Shown here: positions 29,991-39,175 of the stretch, piece by piece
How positions within the stretch are numbered: position 1 is the stretch's first letter
Layout: the number at the start of each line of letters is the position of its first letter
Source of the DNA: Algoriphagus aquaeductus
Lineage (GTDB): Bacteria > Bacteroidota > Bacteroidia > Cytophagales > Cyclobacteriaceae
DNA length: 64,000 bases
Direction of reading: 5' to 3'
Assembly: GCF_003253485.1 (NCBI RefSeq)
Contig: NZ_QKTX01000005.1
Location: 186,001 to 250,000 of the forward strand
Position numbers and translations under genes: made by a program
Notes under the pieces: model-generated
Seen by the model: the letters and a program-made list of their open reading frames with translations, nothing else
Databases searched by the model: none
Told to the model about the DNA's origin: nothing

Positions 29991-32377
29991 CAGAACTGAA
30001 AATTATAAGTAAGTGAAGGTAAGAAAGTAAACAGGTAAGTCATCACTACACCAGGCCTTGCAGAGACCACCTCGCCGTCCGAAAAGGAGAAGTTGATGTC
30101 ATTGTTGAATATGGTCCTAAACTCGTATGCAAACGGATTTTTTCTTCCATAGAGGTTGTACACACTGAAATTCCAGCTTCCTCGCCACTTTCTACCTTTG
30201 TCGGGATTTTTCCAGGTAATGGATGCATCCATCCGATGATAATCCGGAAAACGGTTGGTATTCCGAAAATCCGAATAAAGCGGCACAATCTGATTGTCGA
30301 CCACATAAGAACCAACAGGAAAAGATACGGCCTGACCGGTGGTATACAAGAAAGTCAACCCTGCTGTCCAGGATGCGGAAAACTCATGATTGAGCACCAA
30401 AGTCACATCATGAGGCCGATCAAAACGTGGATTGTAGGGTTGATTTCTGCTGATTCCTTCGATTTGCCTCCATGCCCGTGACCAGGTATACGCCAGCCAT
30501 CCGGTTGTCTTCCCTGTATTTTTTCGAAGCAAAAATTCTGTTCCGTAAGACCAGCCATTCCCGCTGAGAATTTCTGTTTCCACCCGATCTGTAAAAAGCA
30601 CTTGTGCTCCATTTCGCAAGTCAATCACATTTCGCAAGTCTTTATAATACCCTTCCAATGAAACCTCCCAGCGATTTTGATCAAAATTATGAAACAACCC
30701 CAACGAAATCTGATCGCTTCGGACCGGTCGCACATATCTTCCTGCCAAGATCCACCGATCAATCGGCAGACCGGCAGAACTGTTGGTTGCAATCTGTGCG
30801 TACTGAAAATTTCTATTGAATGCGGCTTTTACCGAAAACTCAGGATTGATCAGGTAGCGAAAGGCAAGTCTTGGCTCGAGTCCTTGGTAAAACTTCATTT
30901 TTTCAAGTGTCCCAAAGGAAACCGAATCGGAAGGGTCAATATTTCGGTCAGGAATTCCATCGGGATACAGATATTGAACTCCTTTTCCCACCTGTTGGTA
31001 AACTCCCCATCGAATACCTGCCTCGGTACTGAGTTGAGGTGAAATTTCATGGGCTATTCCTCCAAATAAATTCAGCAATACTCCCTGAACGGATTGAGTA
31101 GCGATAGGGCTGATCGCGCTTTCGGGGGCCGGGATCAAATCGATCGGCGCAAATGAATAAAGCTGATGGTGCGTGCCCCAATTTATTGTAGTAGATTTTT
31201 TAAATATTCGAGTCCAATTGGCCTTAATTCCTGACTCGGAAAGCGCGTTTTTCCATAAAAATCCATTTTCCCGATCCTCAAAATCTACCCGGTATTTATA
31301 TCGCGAATGATAGGCCTGCAAATCGAAAAAAGAGGATTCTGAGTTCACCCTATTCCAATTGACCGAGCTCACCCAATTGGTCCAGCCAAGGCCAAACTGA
31401 TTGTCCAAACCCAAAAAATCGCTTCCCTGATAAGTACTCAAAGACAGCTTGTCTTTTTCCCCCAATACAAAAGAAAACTTTCCGCTCAAGTCATGGAAAT
31501 TGAGCTTGTTGTTATTGATATTGGGATCAGAAGAAAGTTTCAAAAACAAATCCGCATAGGTTCTCCGGGCGCTGAGAATAAAGCTTGAATTTTTCCCAAA
31601 CAGTGGACCATCCAAGGTTAATCTGGACGAAATACTGCCTATCCCTCCTTCCCCGTGGATTTTATCCCTACCTCCTTCTCTCAGGCTGACATCGATCAAC
31701 GAGGAAGCTCTTCCTCCAAATTGGGAGGGCATGTTTCCTTTGTAAAGGTCTACTTTTTTCAGCGCATCAGGATTGAACACTGAAAAGACTCCAAAAAAAT
31801 GAGAAGCATTGTAGACAGGTGCTCCGTCCAATTGCACGAGGTTTTGATCCGCGGAACCTCCTCTTACAAAAAGCCCGGTGGTTCCTTCACCCGCAGTCTG
31901 TACCCCAGGCAGTAATTGAAGGCTTCGCAGCAAATCCACCTCACCAAATAGTGCCGGAATATTTTTGATGGTTTCAATAGGAACCGAGGCTTTCCCGATT
32001 TCCAGATTTTTGATTTGCTCGTCCGGTCTTCGCTCTTGGATGATGACTTCTTGAAGGGAAAGTTCCTCCGGTTTGAGATAAAACTTCAACAGTTTATCCG
32101 TTTCTCGTTCATGGATCACCCGGATGGACCTTTCAAAACCCACGTAAGAAATGATCAGTTTGGCAGGTAGGGATATGACAGACAGCTGAAATCTTCCATC
32201 CAGATCAGTAATGGTTCCTTGGGAAGTATATCCTTCCCAAAAAACACTTGCCCCTATTAAAGGCCCTGAATTGCTGACGTCCATGACCTGTCCATTCAAA
32301 GTCTTTACCGCTTGGGAATATGCCTGAGTGCCAAAGAAAAACAAGTAAACCAAGGTAAGAACTCGCAAAAAAGGCAT
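29990..32377 (-). CDS. TonB-dependent receptor with carboxypeptidase-regulatory-like N-terminal domain
   Basis: A 795-residue outer-membrane receptor. After a signal peptide (MPFLRVLTLVYLFFFGTQAY) there is a carboxypeptidase-D regulatory-like domain (about 25-110: LNGQVMDVSNSGPLIGASVF, DLDGRFQLSVISLPAKL, ISYVGFERSIRVI). The plug domain follows (about 120-235: LQLLPGVQTAGEGTTGLFVRGGS, then GMNMPSQFGG-like KGNMPSQFGGRASSLIDV), then a 22-strand barrel ending LTYNFQF. Energy for transport comes from TonB/ExbB/ExbD elsewhere. It forms an operon with the DUF4249 lipoprotein. The substrate cannot be predicted. Confidence 0.93.
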   Translation of the reverse strand: MPFLRVLTLVYLFFFGTQAYSQAVKTLNGQVMDVSNSGPLIGASVFWEGYTSQGTITDLDGRFQLSVISLPAKLIISYVGFERSIRVIHERETDKLLKFYLKPEELSLQEVIIQERRPDEQIKNLEIGKASVPIETIKNIPALFGEVDLLRSLQLLPGVQTAGEGTTGLFVRGGSADQNLVQLDGAPVYNASHFFGVFSVFNPDALKKVDLYKGNMPSQFGGRASSLIDVSLREGGRDKIHGEGGIGSISSRLTLDGPLFGKNSSFILSARRTYADLFLKLSSDPNINNNKLNFHDLSGKFSFVLGEKDKLSLSTYQGSDFLGLDNQFGLGWTNWVSSVNWNRVNSESSFFDLQAYHSRYKYRVDFEDRENGFLWKNALSESGIKANWTRIFKKSTTINWGTHHQLYSFAPIDLIPAPESAISPIATQSVQGVLLNLFGGIAHEISPQLSTEAGIRWGVYQQVGKGVQYLYPDGIPDRNIDPSDSVSFGTLEKMKFYQGLEPRLAFRYLINPEFSVKAAFNRNFQYAQIATNSSAGLPIDRWILAGRYVRPVRSDQISLGLFHNFDQNRWEVSLEGYYKDLRNVIDLRNGAQVLFTDRVETEILSGNGWSYGTEFLLRKNTGKTTGWLAYTWSRAWRQIEGISRNQPYNPRFDRPHDVTLVLNHEFSASWTAGLTFLYTTGQAVSFPVGSYVVDNQIVPLYSDFRNTNRFPDYHRMDASITWKNPDKGRKWRGSWNFSVYNLYGRKNPFAYEFRTIFNNDINFSFSDGEVVSARPGVVMTYLFTFLPSLTYNFQF

Positions 32378-32519
32378 GAATGGGAAGATTAATAAGTCAC
32401 AGAAGGCGAACGGTCAGAGAAAATTAATGTTTGTTAATTCTGCCATTTCTTTTGCTTCTCATAAGCGCCTTTGCAGAATTGAGTCTTTCAAAGTTAGGTT
32501 TATTTCCTAATTTCAGGCC

Positions 32520-33485
32520 ATGATTTGGGCATACCCTGACCTCAAACTCACCCTTTTGTTTGCCGGGATATTTATCCTGCTATACCTGCTTTACATCACC
32601 CGCTTTTGGGCAATCAATCGCCGCCTCAAGGTTGAAAAGCAGCGTCTATTCACCAAACTGATCGTGAGGACGAGTTATTTCATTCTATTTCTGATCGCCT
32701 TTGCAGGCCCATCCATCGGCAATTCCTTCAAGGAAGTAAAAGAAGAAGGAAAGGATATTTTTATTGCGATCGATCTTTCGCAGTCTATGGTAGCGACGGA
32801 TGTAGCCCCCAATCGACTGAGGAGAATTCAGTTTGAACTCAAAGAACTGCTCAAGTCTTTTCCTTCAGACCGAATCGGATTAATCATCTTTTCAACCGAG
32901 GCTTTCCTGCAGCTGCCATTGACCTATGACCAGGCAGTGGCCAACTTATACATCGATGGGCTCAACATCGGTTTGGTCCCGAACATGGGAACGGACCTGA
33001 CTACTCCCTTAAAAATGGCCCTGGATCGATTTCAAAATGACCAAAGTCCTGAACTGAAATCCAAATCAGTGATTCTTATTTCTGATGGAGAGCACTTTGG
33101 AGACAATCTGGGCAGTATTTCTGAGGAGCTTTATGACAACGGCATCAAAGTATTTTCCATTGGCGTAGGCACTACCAAAGGAGGCCAAATGCCAAGGGGC
33201 AATGGCGTGGTGATCGACCCGCAAACCGGGCAGCCTGCGCTCACAAAACTGAACCCCGATCCACTGCGATATGTGGCAAATGAAACCGGGGGGCAATATT
33301 TCGAGATCTCCGATCAAGCTCAAGAAATGGGCAGCCTGATCTCTGCCATAGAAAATCTCGAAGGCGGTGTGGCCAATACCCGGGTGGTGGAAGCCAGCTC
33401 CAACAAGTATTTCTATTTCCTGTTGGCAGCGTTAGGTTTGGCATTGCTGGATATGATTTTACCGATCAAAACCATCAAAATCTAA
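32520..33485 (+). CDS. VWA domain membrane protein (BatA/BatB-like)
   Basis: A 321-residue membrane protein with one or two helices at the N-terminus (about 10-28 and 50-66), a von Willebrand factor A domain (about 78-285) and a C-terminal helix (about 296-318). The metal site is intact: DLSQS at residues 85-89 (DxSxS) and TDLTTP later for the conserved Thr. This matches BatA/BatB, Bacteroides aerotolerance-type proteins. The stop codon overlaps the start of the next gene by one base. It is divergent from the TonB receptor. Confidence 0.88.
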   Translation: MIWAYPDLKLTLLFAGIFILLYLLYITRFWAINRRLKVEKQRLFTKLIVRTSYFILFLIAFAGPSIGNSFKEVKEEGKDIFIAIDLSQSMVATDVAPNRLRRIQFELKELLKSFPSDRIGLIIFSTEAFLQLPLTYDQAVANLYIDGLNIGLVPNMGTDLTTPLKMALDRFQNDQSPELKSKSVILISDGEHFGDNLGSISEELYDNGIKVFSIGVGTTKGGQMPRGNGVVIDPQTGQPALTKLNPDPLRYVANETGGQYFEISDQAQEMGSLISAIENLEGGVANTRVVEASSNKYFYFLLAALGLALLDMILPIKTIKI

Positions 33486-34129
33486 TGGGCTGGAATAAAC
33501 TGATCATTGCGGCTTTACTTGTTATCCCTTCTTCGTGGACCAAGGTGACCAGGCTGAATAATGCCATCCAAACTGCGGAAAAAAGCTATGCAGAAGCCCG
33601 ATACGAAGATGCGATCCGAGACCATCAGCTATTGATCGATGAGTTTCAGTATAGCTCCTTTGCCTTGGATTTTGACCTTGGCCTGAGTAATCACTATGCT
33701 GGAAAAACAGACGAGGCGATGGCTTTCTATGATCAGGCCACACAGAGTAAGGATAAAAATCTGGCCTCCTTTTCCTTCAATCAGGCAGGGATCATCCTGG
33801 GAAATAAAAAAGAATACCAAGCGGCTTTGAGTAAATTTCAATCCGCCTTGATTCAAAATCCACTCAATGAGCAAGCCCGATACAACTATGAACTACTAGC
33901 CAGATGGCTTAAAAGAGACGAAGAGCGAAAGCAACAGGAACAAAACAAGCCCGAACCTTCGGAATTTGCCAAAAGGAAAAAGGCAGAAGCAGACCGATTG
34001 GTGGAACAATTCCGCTTCAAAGATGCTTTGAAAATTATGGAGGAAGCTTTGGCACAGGATTCAACCGTGGCAGCATATCAGGATTTTATGACAACACTCA
34101 AAGACGTGGTAGAAATCGATGAAAAATAA
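33485..34129 (+). CDS. TPR protein of Bat operon
   Basis: A 214-residue exported or membrane-anchored TPR protein. It begins MGWNKLIIAALLVIPSSWTK, a hydrophobic leader. TPR-like units follow: KSYAEARYEDAIRDHQLLID, SNHYAGKTDEAMAFYDQATQ and GNKKEYQAALSKFQSALIQNP. The C-terminal half is charged (KRDEERKQQEQNKPEPSEFA). It overlaps the next gene by 11 bases. In Bat operons, TPR genes follow the VWA genes, and the products are thought to act together at the membrane. The exact role is unknown. Confidence 0.82.
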   Translation: MGWNKLIIAALLVIPSSWTKVTRLNNAIQTAEKSYAEARYEDAIRDHQLLIDEFQYSSFALDFDLGLSNHYAGKTDEAMAFYDQATQSKDKNLASFSFNQAGIILGNKKEYQAALSKFQSALIQNPLNEQARYNYELLARWLKRDEERKQQEQNKPEPSEFAKRKKAEADRLVEQFRFKDALKIMEEALAQDSTVAAYQDFMTTLKDVVEIDEK

Positions 34130-34727
34130 AACTCTTGGATTGGTATTCGTTTTGGCGTTTATATTTTCGGAATATGCCATCGCTCAAAGTGCCGGAGACT
34201 TTTTCAACCGGGCGGCACGCTCCTATGTAAAAACCGAAAAGGAACAGGCACTCCGGGAAGTCAATGATGGTTTGACCAAATTCCCCAATGACGCCAAGCT
34301 TAAGGCACTAAAGGAAAAACTGGAAAAAGAACAGGAGGAAGAACAACAGCAAAATCCTCAAGATCAGCAGCAGCAAAACCAGCAGAACCAAAGTCAAAAA
34401 AGCGAAGGCGAACAGGGAGACTCCAAATCTGAGCAAAAAGACGGAGAGCAAACCAACGAAGACAAAGCCAAAGAAGGCCAGAAGGGAGAAAATCCATCCC
34501 AACAAAGTGAAGAGGCCGGAGAAAATGCCAATGACCAAATGGACGCCAATCTAGCCGATCGTCAAAAGAAGTTGGAAGAGATGAGGGAAAAATTGAAGTC
34601 TATGAACCTGACTCCCGAACAGGCAGCGCAGATTCTGGAGTCGCTGAACGCCGCCGAACTTCGCTATATCCAGGAAAACAAAAAGAAGCCGACTCAGCGA
34701 CCTAAAAAAGGATTGCCGGATTGGTAA
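34119..34727 (+). CDS. Q/E-rich exported TPR-like protein (BatC-like)
   Basis: A 202-residue protein. A signal peptide (MKNKTLGLVFVLAFIFSEYA) is followed by one TPR-like helix pair (GDFFNRAARSYVKTEKEQALREVNDGL), then a strongly biased Q/E/K/N stretch (about 66-145) and a C-terminal helical segment EEMREKLKSMNLTPEQAAQILESLNAAELRYIQ. This mixture recurs in BatC-type proteins. The biased stretch is an uninterrupted low-complexity linker. The C-terminal segment suggests a binding module. It is the last gene of the three-gene Bat-like operon. Confidence 0.8.
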   Translation: MKNKTLGLVFVLAFIFSEYAIAQSAGDFFNRAARSYVKTEKEQALREVNDGLTKFPNDAKLKALKEKLEKEQEEEQQQNPQDQQQQNQQNQSQKSEGEQGDSKSEQKDGEQTNEDKAKEGQKGENPSQQSEEAGENANDQMDANLADRQKKLEEMREKLKSMNLTPEQAAQILESLNAAELRYIQENKKKPTQRPKKGLPDW

Positions 34728-34740
34728 AAAAATCGCCCGA

Positions 34741-34800
34741 TGACCGATGCTCGATGTCAGCTGAATCATCGGTCACCGGACATCAGACATCAAGCATCAA
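34741..34800. repeat. GATGTC/GACATC palindromic spacer before thiolase
   Basis: TGACCGATG at 34741-34749 pairs perfectly with CATCGGTCA at 34767-34775. Further GATGTC and GACATC/CATCA units fill the rest up to 34800. This is a typical intergenic repeat of this group. It may fold as a hairpin ahead of the thiolase start. Confidence 0.5.
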
Positions 34801-34818
34801 CTAAACCCAAATAGTAAC

Positions 34819-36000
34819 ATGAACAAGGAAGTATTTATCGTCTCCGCAGTCAGAACTCCCCTGGGAAGTTTTGGAGGCAAGCTCTCCGGAATGACTGCCA
34901 TAGAACTGGGAAGCATTGCCATCCGTGGCGCTTTGACCAAATCCGGAGTCAAATCCGAAGACGTAAATGAAGTATTTATGGGCAATGTGATCTCTGCCAA
35001 TCTGGGTCAGGCTCCTGCCCGTCAGGCTGCCATCGGAGCGGGAATCGGATACCATGTGCCTTGCACCACCGTGAATAAAGTATGTGCATCCGGAATGAAA
35101 GCCGTGATGCTCGCAGCGCAATCGATCATGCTGGGCATCAATGACGTGGTGGTAGCCGGTGGTATGGAAAGCATGTCCAATGTGCCCTATTATGTCCCAA
35201 AGGCAAGATTTGGGTACAAATACGGAAACGCCGAACTGATCGACGGATTGGTAAAAGACGGACTTTTTGAAGTGTACTATAAATTCCCAATGGGAAACTG
35301 TGCGGAAAATACCGCCAAAGAAATGAACATCACCCGCGAGCAGCAGGATGAATATGCCATCCAATCCTACAAAAGAGCCGCTGCGGCTTGGGAAGCAGGC
35401 ATGTTTAAGGATGAAATCGTACCGGTGGAAATGACCGGCCGAAAGGGAGAAACGATCCTGATGGAAGAAGACGAGGAATTCAGAAATGTGATGTTTGACA
35501 AAATCCCTTCCCTGAAGCCTGTATTTGACAAAAACGGAACCGTAACAGCTGCCAATGCATCTACCATGAATGACGGCGCTTCGGCCTTGGTTTTGATGAG
35601 TAAAGAAAAAATGGAGGAGCTTGGGCTGACTCCAGTTGCCAAAATCAGAGGATTTGCAGATGCGGCTACCGATCCGCTTTGGTTTACCACAGCTCCGGCT
35701 TTGGCCATTCCAAAGGCCTTGAAACATGCCGAAGTTTCTTCAGACGAGGTTTCCTATTACGAAATCAACGAAGCTTTTGCAGCGGTAGCGATCGCCAATC
35801 AGCGTCAACTTCACTTGGACAATGACCGCCTGAATGTATTTGGAGGGGCTGTTTCTCTCGGTCACCCACTTGGAGCATCAGGCGCCAGAATCATCACGAC
35901 GCTCAACTCTGTCCTTCACAAAAAATCCGGTAACATCGGAGTAGCAGGCATCTGCAACGGGGGTGGCGGCGCTTCAGCGATTGTGATTGAGAAGGTTTGA
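34819..36000 (+). CDS. Acetyl-CoA C-acetyltransferase (thiolase)
   Basis: A 393-residue thiolase that joins two acetyl-CoA or splits acetoacetyl-CoA/longer 3-keto-acyl-CoA. The nucleophile is Cys89 in TTVNKVCASGMKAVM. The second half has NEAFAAVAIANQRQ, the His motif SLGHPLGASGARI, and the second catalytic Cys in GICNGGGGASAIVIE. The length matches the short-chain type II thiolases. The genes around it are unrelated, and it ends at a terminator. Choice between biosynthetic and degradative role cannot be made from sequence. Confidence 0.95.
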   Translation: MNKEVFIVSAVRTPLGSFGGKLSGMTAIELGSIAIRGALTKSGVKSEDVNEVFMGNVISANLGQAPARQAAIGAGIGYHVPCTTVNKVCASGMKAVMLAAQSIMLGINDVVVAGGMESMSNVPYYVPKARFGYKYGNAELIDGLVKDGLFEVYYKFPMGNCAENTAKEMNITREQQDEYAIQSYKRAAAAWEAGMFKDEIVPVEMTGRKGETILMEEDEEFRNVMFDKIPSLKPVFDKNGTVTAANASTMNDGASALVLMSKEKMEELGLTPVAKIRGFADAATDPLWFTTAPALAIPKALKHAEVSSDEVSYYEINEAFAAVAIANQRQLHLDNDRLNVFGGAVSLGHPLGASGARIITTLNSVLHKKSGNIGVAGICNGGGGASAIVIEKV

Positions 36001-36066
36001 AGATTGGGATAGAAACAGATTTTAACCAACAGTAAAGTTCTAATCTTCGATAAATAATAAGAAACA

Positions 36067-36100
36067 GAGGTCGCATCAAACAAATATGCGGCCTCTTTTT
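36067..36100 (+). terminator. Terminator of thiolase gene, overlapping convergent stop codon
   Basis: GAGGTCGCAT (36067-36076) pairs with ATGCGGCCTC (36086-36095) with one G-T pair, followed by TTTTT. The T run includes the first bases of the stop codon of the convergent lipoprotein gene at 36099-36101. Confidence 0.75.
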
Positions 36101-36842
36101 AATTCAAGTTGATTCCAATGGTTAAACCCAACCAGGGCTTATTTTGATAGATCCAAAACGACCGGTTGGAATCCAGAAGATTATCCCAACCAATAGCTAA
36201 GCCCAAAGTAAATTTGTTCACGGCAAAAATGGCTGCAATGCCTTTTGAAAGAACTATTCCCTGATAGTCAATTGGAACAATTCCTGCCGTCAGGAATTCA
36301 TTGACATCAGAATTGCCGATTCCTAAAAACCCACCAAAAGAAACCCCAAAATGGTCGGTGGTCAAGTTTACCTTTCCGAGGGGAGAAGTGGCACTCCCGT
36401 CTAATTGATAGTAGTCAAGACGGTACCCAAGATACGCAGCGGCATTTAAGACGCTGTTGATTTGAGAAGGAACAACAGATTGAGCAGGTCTATACTTTAT
36501 AGGTATGGTGATCAGATCCAAATCAAAAGATTTCTTTGTCAGATGAAGCTGGTTGGCAAATTCAGGGTTCGTTTTATCGATAACAAGCAAAGGAGATTTA
36601 CCATCGGGAACTACCCATTTTCCGTCTTTCCGTTCTACCTCATAAAATTCCAAGACCTCCCCTTGCTCCTCAAGGTACAGTTGCTGAGAATTTCCTTCAT
36701 CAATTTTTGATAAATACACCTCTTCTCCTAGCCCATATTTCGGAGAATTTTTGATAGAGGAACATGACGTCCCAACAAGGAGCACTCCTGCCAAAGTTTG
36801 ATAAAAGGCTGAACAATGATTTTTCTTTGTAAAAGCCATCAT
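36099..36842 (-). CDS. Lipoprotein of unknown function with beta-barrel-like C-terminus
   Basis: A 247-residue predicted lipoprotein with a long N-region; the lipobox Cys is residue 27 in LLVGTSC. The mature part has a small N-terminal domain (about 35-120) and then alternating beta-strand segments rich in G, Y and L: AAAYLGYRLDYYQLDG, DHFGVSFGGFLGIG, AAIFAVNKFTLGLAIGWD and PWLGLTIGINLN at the end. That resembles an outer-membrane barrel. I do not recognise a family. The gene is convergent with thiolase and co-directional with apbE. Confidence 0.65.
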   Translation of the reverse strand: MMAFTKKNHCSAFYQTLAGVLLVGTSCSSIKNSPKYGLGEEVYLSKIDEGNSQQLYLEEQGEVLEFYEVERKDGKWVVPDGKSPLLVIDKTNPEFANQLHLTKKSFDLDLITIPIKYRPAQSVVPSQINSVLNAAAYLGYRLDYYQLDGSATSPLGKVNLTTDHFGVSFGGFLGIGNSDVNEFLTAGIVPIDYQGIVLSKGIAAIFAVNKFTLGLAIGWDNLLDSNRSFWIYQNKPWLGLTIGINLN

Positions 36843-36867
36843 TTCAGAGATTTGGAAGCGATTGAAT

Positions 36868-37875
36868 CTAGTTTGCTGGATCTCTTGGAAAACCTGAGGT
36901 AAAGTCCAGTTCCAGCTTTTCTTTTCCGCCGATCACAAACATGGCTTCCACACCGGGAAGCTTCTCAGCCAAGGCTTTGGCCCGCTCAGATCCCATTGCC
37001 ATAAAGGCTGTAGCCAAAGCATCTGCTTCTGTGGCAGAAGGAGCCAGCACGGAGACCGAAACCATCGAATGACTCACCGGAAACCCGGTAAACGGATCGA
37101 TCAGATGGGGACGCCTGTTTCCTTCCTCGTCGACGTAAAACTTTCGATAATTCCCTGAACTGCTGATCGCCCTCCCGTCCAGTTCTACTTTGGTCAGCAT
37201 GGTGCTGCTTATACCCAATTCTGCCTGCTGAGGATCTTCTACGCCTATGGTCCAGACCGTTCCCCGTGGGTTTTTGCCTTTAGCCTTCATTTCTCCACCG
37301 ATTTCGACCATATAGTTTTCCACTCCGGCCCCTTCCAATACCGCTACAAGCTTGTCGATGGCATATCCCTCCCCTATTCCGGTAATATCCAGTTTGACTC
37401 CATCCTCTGCTGCCACATAACCAGAATCAGAAACGACAACTTTGGATTCAAAACCCACCAGTTTTCTGAGTTGGTCCACTTTCATCGAATCCATTTTTTC
37501 TCTTTGTTCAAAAGAAAAACCCCATGCCTTCAGCAACGGAAAAAGCGTAGGCTCATAAAAACCTTGACTCAACCGATGGTATTTCATCGAAGAATCCATC
37601 ATGTCCTGGAAGGTGAAAGAAGGCTGAGTCAATTTTCCGGTGTTGTTGAAATCCGAGACCTCAGAGTCTTGAATATAAGAGTTGGAGGCTTTGTTGATCA
37701 ATGCGAAAACCGAATCAAACTGGGGCTGAAAATCTCTTTCGGGATCACCGACCTGAATTCGGTAGTAAGTCCCAAAAATCTCCCCCTCATACATTTTGAA
37801 TTCGAGCGCTTTTTCCTGAGTGCATGAAAAAATAAAAATCAGGCTAAGTAGTAAATAAGTCGGTTTAGATGACAT
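36868..37875 (-). CDS. apbE: FAD:protein FMN transferase (ApbE)
   Basis: A 335-residue lipoprotein from the ATG at 37875 (MSSKPTYLLLSLIFIFSC, acylated Cys18). The frame is open upstream, but there it only overlaps the divergent MORN gene in antisense and lacks homology. ApbE covalently attaches FMN to Thr residues of flavoproteins such as Na+-NQR subunits. Family landmarks are GTYYRIQVG early, VKLDITGIGEGYAIDKL, the EIGGEMKAKGKNPRGTVWTIGVE block, and the C-terminal HLIDPFTGFPVSHSM with VLAPSATEADALATAFMAMG. The Thr/Asp Mg2+ site in the last block is present. Confidence 0.93.
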   Translation of the reverse strand: MSSKPTYLLLSLIFIFSCTQEKALEFKMYEGEIFGTYYRIQVGDPERDFQPQFDSVFALINKASNSYIQDSEVSDFNNTGKLTQPSFTFQDMMDSSMKYHRLSQGFYEPTLFPLLKAWGFSFEQREKMDSMKVDQLRKLVGFESKVVVSDSGYVAAEDGVKLDITGIGEGYAIDKLVAVLEGAGVENYMVEIGGEMKAKGKNPRGTVWTIGVEDPQQAELGISSTMLTKVELDGRAISSSGNYRKFYVDEEGNRRPHLIDPFTGFPVSHSMVSVSVLAPSATEADALATAFMAMGSERAKALAEKLPGVEAMFVIGGKEKLELDFTSGFPRDPAN

Positions 37876-37989
37876 ACGGAATGGAGTTTGGCAAACCCTG
37901 AAAAATAAGGTTTGGATAATTTTTGCCCAAAAATAGTCAATTTGACTCCCTTGCTCGTTAATTTTCCAAAATCTTACCAACGCCTTGAT

Positions 37990-39117
37990 ATGGTTTTGTT
38001 TCTTCGGGTCAGCCAACATGTTAACAAAAAATTCAAATTCCTGACACTCCTGATGCTGTCCGGAGTTTTTATGTCTCATTCTTTCTCTCAAGATACCATC
38101 CGTACCTATTATGATGAAGGTGAAACCCGAATCAAGGAGGTCCTGACCAAAATCAATGGAAAAGCAGAAGGACCTGTGTGGCTGTATGACATCGACGGAA
38201 AGCTGATTTTGATCGGAAATCTCAAAAATGACAAGCGAAACGGGGCTTTTTATGATTTGGATCCGGAGACGGGAGATACCCTCCGAATCGTCACTTTTCG
38301 GGATAATCAGCGGGAAGGGAAATCGATCAGTTACTTTCCCGGAGGCAAAATCAGTCAAGAATCCACCTTTGTCAACAATCAACTCGAGGGGGAAGTCATT
38401 TCCTATTTTGAAGATGGAAAAATTCAGGATAAAACCACCTTCAAAAACAACAAGCCGGATGGTCTTTCTCTTTCCTACTATCCAAATGGTGCAGTCAAAT
38501 CAAGGATTAATTTTCAGGCAGGCCAATATCACGGCACTTTTGAGGAATGGGATGAATCAGGCAATCTATTTTACAAAGCCATTTACAGTAAAGGCGTTTT
38601 GAACGGTCCCGAAATCAGTTACTATTCAGAGGGGCAAATCAAGTCTCAAAGGCAATTTGTGATGGGAGCTCTGGACGGAGCCTATCTCAACAACTACCCG
38701 GATGGAAAACCGGAGCGGAAAGGAATATTCAAAAAAGGCATTCCGGAAGGCGAGCTGATCGAATATTTCCCTGACGGGACCCTTAAAATGAAGGCGGTTT
38801 ATTCCAAGGGGATTCCCACCCAGCCTATCCTCTATTTTCATGAAAATGAAAACCTCCGACAGCGTGTCACATTTGATTCCAAGGGCGGAAAAGAAAAAGA
38901 GGAAAATTTCTACGCTTCAGGCAAGCCTTATTCCATCGTCCAATTTATCAACGGAGTGGAAGAAGGTGAAGTGAAAATTTATTACGAAAACGGCAATCCT
39001 CAGGAAATCAGAAATTACTCCAAAGGAAGACTTCATGGCAAGCGGGAATACTTCAATGAAAATGGGGAGTTAGTCCGCTCGGAAACCTATGAATTCGGAA
39101 ATATTATCAATAAATAA
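37990..39117 (+). CDS. Exported MORN-repeat (YwqK-type) protein
   Basis: A 375-residue exported protein from ATG 37990. The leader runs through KKFKFLTLLMLSGVFMSHSF to a cleavage after SFS. The rest is roughly a dozen MORN_2/YwqK-type repeats of about 23 residues with the pattern G....YY..G.(I/L)(K)........G...G, such as GKSISYFPGGKISQESTF, GEVISYFEDGKIQDKTTF and GLSLSYYPNGAVKSRINF. Proteins with this repeat are often labelled YwqK-family antitoxins on weak grounds; nothing else here supports a toxin-antitoxin pair. It is divergent from apbE with 114 bases between. Confidence 0.85.
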   Translation: MVLFLRVSQHVNKKFKFLTLLMLSGVFMSHSFSQDTIRTYYDEGETRIKEVLTKINGKAEGPVWLYDIDGKLILIGNLKNDKRNGAFYDLDPETGDTLRIVTFRDNQREGKSISYFPGGKISQESTFVNNQLEGEVISYFEDGKIQDKTTFKNNKPDGLSLSYYPNGAVKSRINFQAGQYHGTFEEWDESGNLFYKAIYSKGVLNGPEISYYSEGQIKSQRQFVMGALDGAYLNNYPDGKPERKGIFKKGIPEGELIEYFPDGTLKMKAVYSKGIPTQPILYFHENENLRQRVTFDSKGGKEKEENFYASGKPYSIVQFINGVEEGEVKIYYENGNPQEIRNYSKGRLHGKREYFNENGELVRSETYEFGNIINK

Positions 39118-39151
39118 AACACCAGTCTGAGGCTGGGGAAATAGGTTTTTC

Positions 39152-39159
39152 TATTTTTG
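39152..39159 (+). promoter_or_regulatory. Possible -7 element before purC
   Basis: TATTTTTG fits the Bacteroidota -7 consensus TAnnTTTG, 16 bases before the purC start. No good -33 TTTG was seen upstream, so the call is weak. Confidence 0.35.
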
Positions 39160-39175
39160 CCCAAACGTATTTCAA

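Noticed and set aside
34801-35727. 308-codon minus-strand frame opposite the thiolase gene
   Set aside because: Antisense of a conserved enzyme; product rich in H, F and S typical of shadows.
36868-38382. 504-residue reading frame including apbE
   Set aside because: The part upstream of 37875 is antisense to the MORN gene and has no ApbE character; the lipoprotein signal begins at 37875.
37990-39117. YwqK antitoxin of a toxin-antitoxin pair
   Set aside because: No toxin gene adjacent, and the protein carries an export signal.
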